A DNA stretch of 64,000 nt, from the NCBI GenBank assembly GCA_036376245.1, contig DASVAS010000004.1, positions 117,699-181,698 on the forward strand, written 5' to 3'. The position numbers were made by a program, and so were the translations under genes. Source of the stretch: DATARR01 sp036376245. Lineage in GTDB: Bacteria; Acidobacteriota; Thermoanaerobaculia; Multivoradales; UBA5704. The notes under the pieces were generated by a model. It saw nothing but the letters and a program-made list of their open reading frames with translations. It had not been told where the DNA came from and did not search any database. Shown here in pieces: positions 19,295-27,413 of the stretch. Within the stretch, counting starts at the first letter, position 1; each line of letters opens with the position of its first letter.

Positions 19295-19333
19295 AAAAAG
19301 AAAGGGGGTGCGCCGGAGCGGCGCACCCCCTTT
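19295..19333 (-). terminator. Intrinsic terminator of the AT-hook-like gene
   Basis: A perfect 14-bp stem (AAAGGGGGTGCGCC with its complement) and a five-base loop lie 23 bases after the minus-strand stop. On that strand it is followed by CTTTTTG, the expected T-run. Confidence 0.85.
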
Positions 19334-19355
19334 GGGGTTGGAGGGACGGTGAGGA

Positions 19356-19736
19356 TCAGGCGGTGGGAGTTGTCGGCGGCGGCTCCGGCTCCTCCGGGGT
19401 CGGCTTCGCCTTGCGGGGCCGGCCGCGGAAGGGTTGCAGCCCGAATTCCGCCAGCTTCTCCGACCGGATGCCATAGCGGATCCTGAGACCCTGCCACAGC
19501 ATCGTGGCGATTCGCTCTCCCTCGGCGATGAGGCCCTTGAGCTCCTTGGAGGCTTCCTGCTTGCCGGCGGTGTGCACCGCCTGCCGCTTGGCAGCCTCCA
19601 TCGCCTGGGTCAGCACCTTCGCGAGATCCTGGCGGGAAGCCTCCAGAGCGGGGAGGTCATCCTTGTTGACCTCCAGCATCTGGTTGAGCTTCTCCCACCT
19701 TCCGAGGACACCGTTGTACGTCTTCTCTCTAGCCAT
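19356..19736 (-). CDS. Small helical protein with AT-hook-like tail
   Basis: A 126-residue, mostly helical and charged protein of no family I recognise. Residues 1-95 look like a helical bundle (VLGRWEKLNQMLEVNKDD, then long Ala/Glu/Lys-rich helices). The tail contains FRGRPRKAKP, which matches the AT-hook core (GRP flanked by basic residues), and ends in a Pro/Glu/Thr-rich stretch. A DNA-binding role is therefore possible but is inference. A clear intrinsic terminator follows and the ATG is preceded by GGAG. It lies next to the 20/21-bp repeat array, which makes a functional connection worth testing. A TTGACA hexamer on the minus strand at 19912-19917 could belong to its promoter, but no well-spaced -10 box is evident. 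Confidence 0.75.
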   Translation of the reverse strand: MAREKTYNGVLGRWEKLNQMLEVNKDDLPALEASRQDLAKVLTQAMEAAKRQAVHTAGKQEASKELKGLIAEGERIATMLWQGLRIRYGIRSEKLAEFGLQPFRGRPRKAKPTPEEPEPPPTTPTA

Positions 19737-19976
19737 GGTCTTTCTCCATTTTTGGCCCGTTCCCGGGGCCTTTGTTATTCCGGGGCCACTGTTGGCCGTC
19801 GGACTCTCAACCTCATGAATCCGGGGCGCCTTTGGTTCCCGTTCCAGTGAAGCGGCGCCGCCGGGTGCTGCGTTGCTGCGATGGCGGTATATTCCTTTGC
19901 ATGGGCATAAATGTCAAGCCCTGATCTTCACGCCGCATGAACTTTCACGGTATGATCATTGCAAGGAGGGCTGGAC

Positions 19977-20429
19977 ATGCCAAAGCGGGGCAATCGCGAG
20001 GACCGGCACGAGGCGATCATCGAGCTGCTGGCCAAGTACCAGATCAAGCACCAGTCCCAGTTGGTCTCGCTGTTGAAGCAGCGGGGCATCAAGGTGACGC
20101 AGTCCGCCGTCAGCCGGGACCTCCAGGTGTTGGGGGCGAGCCGGGTGAAAGGCGTCTACGAGGTGCCCGCCCGACCGGCCGACCCGGCGCCGTTCCTCCG
20201 GGTCCTGCCCCACATCAAGAGCGCGCGTCCCGTGAACCCCTACTACGTCCTCATCATCACCGAGCCCAACGCCGGCGTCCTGGTGGCCCGAGGAGTGGAC
20301 GCCGCCGGCTTCCGGGAGGTGACGGGGACGGTGGCCGGGGCGGATTCGGTCCTGCTCCTGACGGAGAGTGACTCGGCTCAGAAGCGGCTGTTCAACCGGA
20401 TCAAGATGTTGTTTGCGGGGAAGAGTTAG
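19977..20429 (+). CDS. argR: ArgR-type transcriptional repressor
   Basis: The 150-residue protein has the ArgR architecture. An N-terminal winged helix carries RHEAIIELLAKYQIKHQSQL and the recognition segment VTQSAVSRDL (about residues 45-55). A C-terminal hexamerisation and arginine-binding domain starts near residue 80. In canonical ArgR the ligand motif is GTIAGDDT; here it reads GTVAGADS, so one of the two arginine-contacting aspartates is replaced by alanine. The response to arginine may be altered. The start ATG 19977 follows AAGGAGGG. No arginine biosynthesis gene is in the window. Confidence 0.88.
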   Translation: MPKRGNREDRHEAIIELLAKYQIKHQSQLVSLLKQRGIKVTQSAVSRDLQVLGASRVKGVYEVPARPADPAPFLRVLPHIKSARPVNPYYVLIITEPNAGVLVARGVDAAGFREVTGTVAGADSVLLLTESDSAQKRLFNRIKMLFAGKS

Positions 20430-20467
20430 GGGGAGAGGGGGCAGTTGGCCTGCAATCTGACCGTCAG

Positions 20468-20496
20468 GTGGACGAATTTCCTGTAAAATCGTCCAC
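20468..20496. promoter_or_regulatory. Palindrome immediately before the DUF4143 ATPase start
   Basis: GTGGACGA and TCGTCCAC form a perfect 8-bp inverted repeat around a 13-base A/T-rich centre, extending to 12-bp arms with one mismatch. It ends one base before the ATG at 20498. The location suits an operator or leader hairpin, probably autoregulatory. Confidence 0.6.
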
Positions 20497-20497
20497 G

Positions 20498-21754
20498 ATG
20501 CGAACGAATTTACAGCGGTTCCGCTTCCTTCGCCAGCAGCTTGGCCCGCTGTCCAGCCCCCGACTGGTCCTTCTGACCGGGGCCCGGCAGACAGGGAAGA
20601 CCACTCTGGCGCGGGAGGTCTATCCGGATCTCGCCTACCTGAATCTCGACGCTCCCGAGCAACGGGAAGCCATCCGGGCGATCCGCGCCGACGCCTGGGC
20701 GGATACCGTCGGACCGGCGGTCCTCGACGAGGCTCAGAAAGAGCCCAGCCTGTTCGACAAGGTCAAGTTCGCCTTCGACGCCGGCCAGATCACCCGGACC
20801 GTGCTGCTGGGGTCCTCCCAGATCCTGATGCTCCAGAGGGTGCGCGAGACCCTGGCGGGCCGGGCGTTCGTCTACGAATTGTGGCCGCTGATGGCGAGCG
20901 AGCTCGTCCGCTCCGTGGATCAGGTCCCCTCTCCCCCTCTGCTGGACCGGCTGCTGCGCGATCCCGGGAGCGCGGATGAGATCCTGGGAGCGCTCCCGCC
21001 GGTCCGGCTGGGTCAGGAGGCAGCGGAAGCGGCGGCGGCGATCGGACACCTTACCGAGTGGGGAGGCATGCCGGCCCTCCTCCCACTGCCGGACAGTGAG
21101 CGCAGAAAGTGGCTCCAGTCCTACGATGCCACCTATCTCGAGCGGGACCTGGGCGATCTGGCGCGTCTGGACGACCTGCTCCCCTTCCGGCGGTTCCAGC
21201 GCCTCGCCGCGCTCCGCTCCGGGCACCTGCTCTCCTTCGCCGATCTGGCCCGCGACTCCGGCCTCAGCACCACCACCAGCCGCCGCTATATCGAATACCT
21301 CGGGCTCTCCTATCAAGCCTTTCTTCTGCAGCCCTACGCCACCAACCTGACCAGCAGCGTGGTCAAGACGCCCAAGGTCTTCTGGATCGATCTCGGCCTC
21401 TGGCGTCACCTCACCCGCTACCAGGGCGAGGTGACGGGGCAGATCTTCGAGACCTTGGTGGTCACTGAGATCCAGAAGTGGGTGAAGACCGCCGAGCTTC
21501 CCGTGGACCTGGCCTTCTACCGCACGCGTTCCGGTCTGGAGGTGGATCTGTTGGTGACGACCCCTAACGGAGTCTGGGGGATCGAGGCGAAATCCGCGCC
21601 GCGTCTCGGCGCCTCGGATTGGCGGGCTCTGCGAGAGGTTGGAGAGGCGCTTGGGAAAACATGGCGCGGGGGCCTCGTGATCCATCCCGGAATGGCTATC
21701 CAGCGGCTTGATCAACAGATCTGGAGCTTGCCGGTCGATCGGCTGTTGGTGTGA
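20498..21754 (+). CDS. AAA_14/DUF4143 ATPase
   Basis: An ATPase of the widespread AAA_14 plus DUF4143 type. The Walker A motif GARQTGKTTLA is near residue 32 and a Walker B-like AVLDEAQ follows at about 80. The sensor region LLGSSQILML comes next. The DUF4143 part begins around residue 200 (YLERDLGDLARL) and ends in a nuclease-like core: FYRTRSGLEVDLLV followed by WGIEAKSAP. This D-(E)xK pattern is typical of restriction-like folds. Its biological role is unknown; such genes are patchily distributed and often transferred. A GTG at 20468 is an alternative start but lies inside the palindrome. Confidence 0.85.
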   Translation: MRTNLQRFRFLRQQLGPLSSPRLVLLTGARQTGKTTLAREVYPDLAYLNLDAPEQREAIRAIRADAWADTVGPAVLDEAQKEPSLFDKVKFAFDAGQITRTVLLGSSQILMLQRVRETLAGRAFVYELWPLMASELVRSVDQVPSPPLLDRLLRDPGSADEILGALPPVRLGQEAAEAAAAIGHLTEWGGMPALLPLPDSERRKWLQSYDATYLERDLGDLARLDDLLPFRRFQRLAALRSGHLLSFADLARDSGLSTTTSRRYIEYLGLSYQAFLLQPYATNLTSSVVKTPKVFWIDLGLWRHLTRYQGEVTGQIFETLVVTEIQKWVKTAELPVDLAFYRTRSGLEVDLLVTTPNGVWGIEAKSAPRLGASDWRALREVGEALGKTWRGGLVIHPGMAIQRLDQQIWSLPVDRLLV

Positions 21755-21761
21755 GTCCTCA

Positions 21762-21779
21762 GGGGCAGTTTCCTGCCCC
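21762..21779 (+). terminator. Small hairpin after the ATPase gene
   Basis: GGGGCAG and CTGCCCC with a TTTC loop, 8 bases after the stop and between convergent genes. Without a T-run it is only a candidate terminator. Confidence 0.4.
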
Positions 21780-21813
21780 AAGTTCCGCCGCGATCTTGCA
21801 CTCAAGCGCGGGG

Positions 21814-23205
21814 TTACGGGTTTAGGACGAATCGTAGCCGCTTGAGCTCCGCAGTTCCGAAGTCGGGAATCAGACGGATTCGCTCGTCGGTTGCTCCCAT
21901 GGACAGCCAGATCTTCTCTTTGGTAAACAGTTCGAATGCCAAGTTGTAGGACCGGAAGCGTTTCGGATCGAATGTCACCTCATACTGATCGCCAAATCGA
22001 ATCCAGTTCTCGGAAGCGCGCTGTACGGTTTCCAAGTTCTCTCGATCCACCGCCACAAATACCAAGGGCCTGGTCGTCGTTCGCGACGACTGAGGATAGA
22101 AATCAATCTTATATCCGAAGGTAGCGCTCTTACTATCCCGCCAGTTTGCAACATGCGCGCAAATAGGCCCCGATTTCCTTCCACCTTTATTATGGCTCTT
22201 GACTTTGCCATACTTGACGTCGATCTCCCAAGCCTTAGAGCGTACTAGCTGCGCTCCCTCCGGAAGATCAATGCACGCGACTTTACAATTAACGCAAGAG
22301 CGTGCGCAAGAGTGATCGTCATTCTTGCACTTCTTCCCGCTGGCGCCAACTCTTATCGTTGTCTCCAGACTCTTTAGCTCATCCGTGTCGATGTAAGGTT
22401 CCGCATAGATTTCTTCGATTACAACCCGAGCAGGGTATTTCGGTAAGAGCAGCACTCCCTCAGGGTCGGCATACTCATAGATGCGTTTCCACTCTGGGTT
22501 TTTCCTGTACCAACGCTTTGGAGCGCGACGATCCACCGTCAGCTCGAAGGGAACTCGCACTGTATTGATGTTGTTAAACTTCTTCGCCAGGGAGGTAGCT
22601 GGCAAAGAGAACTCCATCATGTTGGCTCTGGTTACCCTGAGGTTTGCCGGTTCGTGGCCGTCAATCCGGATGCGGATCCTCGTGTCACCACCGATCTGGA
22701 AAGGATTTCCAACGAGCCTGAATCGATAAGGCCGGCCGTCAGAACTGTAGAACTGGCTGAAGCCGTGAAGAGAGGTAAGGACGTAGGTATCGGCAGGAAG
22801 GACTACATTCGCTAGATTCTGCAGATCCAGATAGGCTAGCTCTCTGATCTCAATAATCTCATCGACTTGGCCGGAGAGTGTGTTTACCTGCTGTTCGAGA
22901 TGTAGTATTGCCTGCTGGACGATATTGTCAGCATCACGGAAAAGTAGATTCCGCTCATCCTGGAATTCCCATGCGAGAGTCTTCGCTGCTATTCGCGCTT
23001 CTCGTGCAGCCTTTTCAATGTAGTAGTCACCGCTATCGATAGCCTCCTTGAGCCGGAGGTCGATCATGTTTTCGAGGCTGCCAAGACGTTCGGCCAGTAG
23101 AGCTCCCCCAATCTCTCCTCCAGGTCCACAATTGACTGGTAACAAAGCGATGGCTATCACCAAGGCTAGAACAATTCTCGGGTGTCCTTCGGATGGTCTC
23201 ATCAT
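21814..23205 (-). CDS. Low-GC predicted lipoprotein or secreted protein, unknown family
   Basis: A 463-residue protein I do not recognise. Residues 8-25 form a hydrophobic export signal ending in PVNC, a nonstandard lipobox (Asn at -1), so lipidation is uncertain. A helical region (residues 30-120) with coiled-coil character follows. The C-terminal two-thirds look beta-rich (TRIRIRIDGHEPANLRVTR and similar). Around residue 285 there is a cysteine cluster: KKCKNDDHSC, then SCVNCKVAC. Base composition is clearly lower in GC than the neighbours (near 50% by eye), with many AT-ending codons, suggesting recent acquisition. The start at 23205 follows AAAGGAG; ATG 23202 is an alternative one codon downstream. 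Confidence 0.75.
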   Translation of the reverse strand: MMRPSEGHPRIVLALVIAIALLPVNCGPGGEIGGALLAERLGSLENMIDLRLKEAIDSGDYYIEKAAREARIAAKTLAWEFQDERNLLFRDADNIVQQAILHLEQQVNTLSGQVDEIIEIRELAYLDLQNLANVVLPADTYVLTSLHGFSQFYSSDGRPYRFRLVGNPFQIGGDTRIRIRIDGHEPANLRVTRANMMEFSLPATSLAKKFNNINTVRVPFELTVDRRAPKRWYRKNPEWKRIYEYADPEGVLLLPKYPARVVIEEIYAEPYIDTDELKSLETTIRVGASGKKCKNDDHSCARSCVNCKVACIDLPEGAQLVRSKAWEIDVKYGKVKSHNKGGRKSGPICAHVANWRDSKSATFGYKIDFYPQSSRTTTRPLVFVAVDRENLETVQRASENWIRFGDQYEVTFDPKRFRSYNLAFELFTKEKIWLSMGATDERIRLIPDFGTAELKRLRFVLNP

Positions 23206-23277
23206 CGTGGCTCCTTTGGCCACTAGACGGACAGACAATGAGATTTTCCGAGGGAGCAGGGTGCTCGCAGACTGAGG

Positions 23278-23973
23278 TCAGGTCTCCGGGTCCACATTCC
23301 GTGGCCGCCAGACAGCCCCCGCCCGCGCCCTCCGCTGGCTGAGCCGCGAGTAGACCTCCGTCCCCTTGGGATCAAGATCTAGCGTCCCAATCTCATAGAC
23401 GTCTAACACCTCCTCGAACTGCCACCGGACCATCTCGCCATTCGGGTTCAGATAGGGCTCGGCGTACTGTTCCCATTCGGGTTGAAGGCGCCGTTCGGCG
23501 TCCTCGAACGAACGGCCCTGGACGAGTACGATGCGATCCTCCACGGATTGCATCCCCCGCGTCTGGTCTTCCACCTGGATCACGATCCGGGCGCGGACGG
23601 CGTACCACTGGAGTGGTTTCCTTTCGGGCCGCTTGCGGAAGCCTTGGATCCTCTCCACGAAGACGCAGTTCAATTCGCGGAAGCGGAGGATCCGCGGAAG
23701 CTCCCGGGCGGGGACGACGCTATCGAAGTTCCATGGCAGATCTTCGCTCCGGGGCCGGATCGTCCCGCCCGGCCAGCGAGCCCGGAGACGTTCCAGAGCG
23801 GTCTCCAGGTGCTCCTTCAGGCGCCGGTTCCGCTCCGCGGGTGGGAGCGGGAACAGCGGTTCGTACGGAATTCCGCGCAGGGAGCCGGAGAGCTCCACCG
23901 GGCGGTCTCCGAGAGCAGGCAGGTCGGAGATCTCGAGGTTGTAGCGGTCGAGGTTGTGGAGGGTGGCGGGCAT
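23278..23973 (-). CDS. DUF4288-like hypothetical protein
   Basis: A 231-residue soluble protein. The second half (about residues 120-195) starts with QWYAVRARIVIQVED and continues through VEDRIVLVQGRSFEDAERR to MVRWQFEEVLDVYEIG. This is like the DUF4288 domain, whose members open with a W-Y-[SA]-x-[KR] strand and close with a conserved strand. Function is unknown. The first 110 residues are not recognised. The start ATG 23973 is preceded by GGAGACTTCCC. It is separated from the lower-GC gene downstream by about 70 bases. Confidence 0.65.
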   Translation of the reverse strand: MPATLHNLDRYNLEISDLPALGDRPVELSGSLRGIPYEPLFPLPPAERNRRLKEHLETALERLRARWPGGTIRPRSEDLPWNFDSVVPARELPRILRFRELNCVFVERIQGFRKRPERKPLQWYAVRARIVIQVEDQTRGMQSVEDRIVLVQGRSFEDAERRLQPEWEQYAEPYLNPNGEMVRWQFEEVLDVYEIGTLDLDPKGTEVYSRLSQRRARAGAVWRPRNVDPET

Positions 23974-23985
23974 GGGAAGTCTCCA

Positions 23986-24081
23986 AAGGACACCAGGGAC
24001 ACCAGGGACACCAAGGACTTCAGGGACGGCAGCGGTCTTGTCCTTGAAGTCCCTGGTGTCCCTGGTGTCCCTGGTGTCCTT
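23986..24081. repeat. Inverted element of tandem GGACACCAG repeats
   Basis: Two 41-base arms (23986-24026, 24041-24081) are reverse complements with two mismatches. Each arm is itself a tandem run of a 9-base motif, GGACACCAG. The same motif family forms the inverted repeat at 61057-61127. The transcript would fold into a very stable hairpin. It lies between two minus-strand genes. Confidence 0.85.
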
Positions 24082-24099
24082 GAGGTCCTTTACGGCTAG

Positions 24100-24999
24100 C
24101 TAGGCCGCCTCTTCCGTCTCCGGACCCACGACCACCTCCAGCGCCCGGGGCAGCACCTCGAACGTCACCGGACAGTCGCCGATCACCTCGCCGTCGACGT
24201 TGAAGGTCATCGGCGGGTCGGAGACGATCTCCAGGCGGGTGGCCTTGCGGAAGTGGAGGAGGTCGCTGTCCAGGTGGCGGCCGAGGAGGACCTGCGGCAC
24301 CAGGACGGCGATCTGCGTTCCCGTAACGGTAGGGACGATCATCACGTCCAGGAGGCCGTCGTCGAGCCTGGAGTGGGGGGCCACGGGGATGCCGGCGGCT
24401 ACGAAACGGCCGTTGGAGACGATGATGTTGTAGGTCTCCATCTCCAGCCGCTCGACGCCGTTGACGGTGAATACGGACTTGAATCCCTGGAGGTCGGGGA
24501 GGGTGCCGATGGCGGCGCGCATGTAGGCGAGCGGTCCCCAGCGGTCCTTGGCTTCGTGCGCCTTCTCGCTGACCATGCTGCTGAATCCGCCCGCGGACAT
24601 GTTGATGAAGTAGCGCTCGTGGTCGCCGAACCGGGCCAGGGCCACGTCGAGCGGCTTGACCCGGCCCTCGGCCAGCACCGCCAGCGAGCCGTCCAGGTCG
24701 GCGGGGACGTTGATGGAGCGGGCGAAGTCGTTGCCGGTGCCCAGGGGGAGCAGGCCGAGCCGGGCGCGGCCGAAATCAGCGGCCAGGCCGTTGAGGACCT
24801 CGTTGAGAGTGCCGTCGCCGCCGGCCGCCACGATCAGCCCGGCGCCGGACTCCAGGGCCTCGGCGGCGATCCGCCGGGCGTCCCCCTCGGCTTCGGTCTG
24901 GCGCACAGCGGTGTCGGGGAGATGGCCGAGCCTCTCGCGGAGGGTCTCGATCTCGCCGACGCTGCCGGCGTTGGGGTTGACGATGACGCAGGTCTTCAT
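24100..24999 (-). CDS. Diacylglycerol kinase-family lipid kinase (YegS/DgkB-like)
   Basis: The 299-residue enzyme has the DAGK catalytic domain: IVNPNAGS at the N-terminus, the nucleotide-binding AAGGDGTLNEVLNGL (about residues 57-71), and LPLGTGNDFARS (about 83-94). Members phosphorylate diacylglycerol or related lipids at the membrane using ATP; the exact lipid cannot be told here. The C-terminal beta-domain includes FNVDGEVIGDCPVTFEV. The start at 24999 overlaps the stop of the upstream membrane protein gene (ATGA), so the two are co-translated. Confidence 0.9.
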   Translation of the reverse strand: MKTCVIVNPNAGSVGEIETLRERLGHLPDTAVRQTEAEGDARRIAAEALESGAGLIVAAGGDGTLNEVLNGLAADFGRARLGLLPLGTGNDFARSINVPADLDGSLAVLAEGRVKPLDVALARFGDHERYFINMSAGGFSSMVSEKAHEAKDRWGPLAYMRAAIGTLPDLQGFKSVFTVNGVERLEMETYNIIVSNGRFVAAGIPVAPHSRLDDGLLDVMIVPTVTGTQIAVLVPQVLLGRHLDSDLLHFRKATRLEIVSDPPMTFNVDGEVIGDCPVTFEVLPRALEVVVGPETEEAA

Positions 25000-25424
25000 C
25001 GCCGCTGGGGACCGGCAGCGTAGCGGTCCGGCCCGATCCTGCGGGTCTCGATGACGTTGGGGTCCTGGGGCTGACCGAGGTTGAGGCGGCGCGCCGCCCA
25101 CCAGGCCAGGGTCAGGGTCGGGATGGGACCGGTGAAGGGGAGGATGGCCTCGAAGGTGGCCACGTTCCGCAGGGCTTTCAGATTGAAGCGCCCGAGGATG
25201 TACCAGATGATCGGGCTGGAGAGGACGTCGAGCCCGAGGTCCAGCAGGTCAAGGCCCACCACCAGCGACAGGGGGACCGCCCGCAACGTAGTAAAGAAGT
25301 CGGCGTCCGGCGGCACGCGCAGGCGCCGGAGCTTCCGGTAGGCCACCAGCAGGACGATCGCCGAGAGCGTCACGGCGATCAGGGCCAGGATGCCCAGGGC
25401 CTGGAGGATGTCTTTAGCGTCCAT
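24996..25424 (-). CDS. Small membrane protein upstream of the lipid kinase
   Basis: A 142-residue protein with an N-terminal membrane helix (ILALIAVTLSAIVLLVAY), a middle hydrophobic stretch (VGLDLLDLGLDVLSSPIIWYILGRF) and another at FTGPIPTLTLAWWAARRL. The C-terminus is polar. I recognise no family. The 4-base ATGA overlap with the lipid kinase gene suggests a joint membrane role. The start ATG is at 25424, where a purine-rich ribosome site is weak. Confidence 0.7.
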   Translation of the reverse strand: MDAKDILQALGILALIAVTLSAIVLLVAYRKLRRLRVPPDADFFTTLRAVPLSLVVGLDLLDLGLDVLSSPIIWYILGRFNLKALRNVATFEAILPFTGPIPTLTLAWWAARRLNLGQPQDPNVIETRRIGPDRYAAGPQRR

Positions 25425-25496
25425 GGCAGCCGGTTCAATGCAAGAACCATGATAGGGCGGCCCCGATCCTGCATGACACACCCGATTGGAGGACCC

Positions 25497-27389
25497 ATGG
25501 CGATACGGCGAACGCAGACAGACCCTGGACATCCGGAGCGGCGGCGCCGCCCTGGCATGGTCCGCGCCGCGTTGGCGCTGTTGCTGGCCGGTTCGCTGGC
25601 GGCGGTCCTGGTGGCCGCGGCGCCTCCGGCGAAGCCGAAACCGGAGCCGGCGAAGCCCTGGAGGAAGCTCTCCGAGCGCGAGGAACGGTATCTGAAGGAA
25701 GCCCTCCAGCAGATCCGGCGCATGAAGGGGAACTTCGACTGGATCGGCCGGCAGCCGCTGGCGTCCGGCGCCCTGGCCTCCGCGGCCCTGGCGGCGGAGG
25801 GCGGTCCGGACGCCGCGAGCCTGCGGGAGGAGTCCGCGCGCTGGGCCGAGGCCGTCCTCAAGTCCTGCGAGAAGTGGCACACCAACGAATGCGCCCGCTC
25901 GCAGCTTCCTTTGCAGCGGCTGGTCCTCCAGTATCCCGAGGCCCTGCCGCGCCCGCTGCTCGACCGGCTGCGCAAGGCGGTCTCGAGCGCCGCGCCGCCG
26001 CCGGGCGAGAACCTGATCCGCGATCCCTGGGCCTTCGGGGACACGGAGAACCAGCGCATGATCTCGATGTCCCGCAGCCTGGTGGCGCAGACGGTGGCGG
26101 GCACGCCCGATTCGCCCGCGGCGCGCGGCTGGGGGGCCTTCGCGGAGGCCTTCCTGCGGGCGCACGACCGGGACGGCTGGTACGAGGCCGAGAGCCCGGG
26201 TTACTTCGCCCTCTCGGTGACCGGCCTGCTGCAACTGGCCGACCACGCGCCGCAGGAGTCGGTGCGGCAGCTCGCCAGCCGGCAGCTCAACCTGATCTTC
26301 GCCCGCTGGGCGCAGTCGCAGGTGGGCGGGTATCCCGCCGGTCCCAAGAGCCGCTCCTACAGCTTCTGGGCGCTGAGCCGCCGGGGCAACCCCTGGCAGG
26401 CCTGGGCGTGGCTGGCGGCGGGGGTCGGCAAGCCCGAGGAGATCAGCTTCATGGACCGGCTGGAGCTGCCGGTCAGCCGCTACCAGATGCCCGAGGCGGT
26501 GGTGCGGCTGCTGACCGAGCGCCGCAAGCAGGCGCCGTACGAGATCAAGGAGAGGCGGGCGATCGCTCCCGCCAAGCGGCGCGACCTGAACACCTCGCTC
26601 TACGCCTGGGCCACGCCGGACTACATCCTGGGCGTCTCCCAGACGGTGGAGGGGCTGGCCCTGCGGGTCTCCGGCGGCCAGGAGGTGGTGGCGACGCTCT
26701 ACGCCGAGCATCCCGACTTCGCGCCGCTCTACCTGTGGAGCCGCACCCGCGATCCCCGCAAGGAAGAGGGGGTGGACTGGAACACCCTGGACCAGGCGAT
26801 CGGCCACCGCAACATCGTGGTGGCCCGCATGGGGCTGGGGAACGAGGGGCCGGGGCACGCCTATCTGGCGCCCACCTGGTCGAAACCCGAGGTGATGGGG
26901 GACGTGGTGGTCTCCCAGTGCGGCGACACCTACGTGGCGCTGGTCACCGCGGGGGGCTGGGAGGTGGCGTCCGCGTCCGAGAAGTTCCCCGGCTACTACG
27001 GCGGCAACAAGCAGACCCTGAAGACCCTCGCCGGCTCCTGGGTGGCGCTGCCCAGGAAGCAGCCCGCCAGCGTGGCGCTGGAGGTGGGGCGCAAGGCGGA
27101 GGACGGCGATTTCGCCGCCTGGAAGAAAGTAGCCGCCAAGGCGCGCCTCGCCGTGGACGAGAGCGGGCAGATCCGCTTCACGTCCGGCGGCGGCGAACGG
27201 CTCGACTACCTGCCGGGCCGCCGGGCCGCGATGGCCGGCAAGGCGATGGAGCCGGCGAAGTATCAGCGCCTGGAGGCGCCGTTCCTCAGCAGCCCGTCGC
27301 CCGGCGACTGGCGGTTCTCGTTCGACAAGTTCAAGTTCCGTTTCGATCCCATGGAGGTGAAGGCGCAGGCGCCGCGTCCCGCGCGATGA
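25497..27389 (+). CDS. Secreted large helical protein, unknown family
   Basis: A 630-residue product with an arginine-rich N-terminus and a hydrophobic segment at about residues 22-44, either a signal peptide or a membrane anchor. The next 330 residues are alternating helices (DRLRKAVSS, RDPWAFGDTENQRMISMS, GWYEAESPGYFALSVTGLLQLAD), giving an alpha/alpha-toroid impression as in heparinase or alginate-lyase relatives. The C-terminal part looks beta-rich. No catalytic residues can be assigned, so enzyme function is only a guess. Start ATG 25497 was preferred over 25449 because GGAGG precedes it. Confidence 0.72.
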   Translation: MAIRRTQTDPGHPERRRRPGMVRAALALLLAGSLAAVLVAAAPPAKPKPEPAKPWRKLSEREERYLKEALQQIRRMKGNFDWIGRQPLASGALASAALAAEGGPDAASLREESARWAEAVLKSCEKWHTNECARSQLPLQRLVLQYPEALPRPLLDRLRKAVSSAAPPPGENLIRDPWAFGDTENQRMISMSRSLVAQTVAGTPDSPAARGWGAFAEAFLRAHDRDGWYEAESPGYFALSVTGLLQLADHAPQESVRQLASRQLNLIFARWAQSQVGGYPAGPKSRSYSFWALSRRGNPWQAWAWLAAGVGKPEEISFMDRLELPVSRYQMPEAVVRLLTERRKQAPYEIKERRAIAPAKRRDLNTSLYAWATPDYILGVSQTVEGLALRVSGGQEVVATLYAEHPDFAPLYLWSRTRDPRKEEGVDWNTLDQAIGHRNIVVARMGLGNEGPGHAYLAPTWSKPEVMGDVVVSQCGDTYVALVTAGGWEVASASEKFPGYYGGNKQTLKTLAGSWVALPRKQPASVALEVGRKAEDGDFAAWKKVAAKARLAVDESGQIRFTSGGGERLDYLPGRRAAMAGKAMEPAKYQRLEAPFLSSPSPGDWRFSFDKFKFRFDPMEVKAQAPRPAR

Positions 27390-27413
27390 CGTACATCAGG
27401 AGGTTGTTGGATC

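Noticed and set aside
24100..25101. Longer N-terminus for the diacylglycerol-kinase-family enzyme
   Set aside because: The extra 34 residues are Pro/Arg-rich and lie in the upstream gene's coding region; ATG 24999 gives the standard VIVNPNAGS opening.
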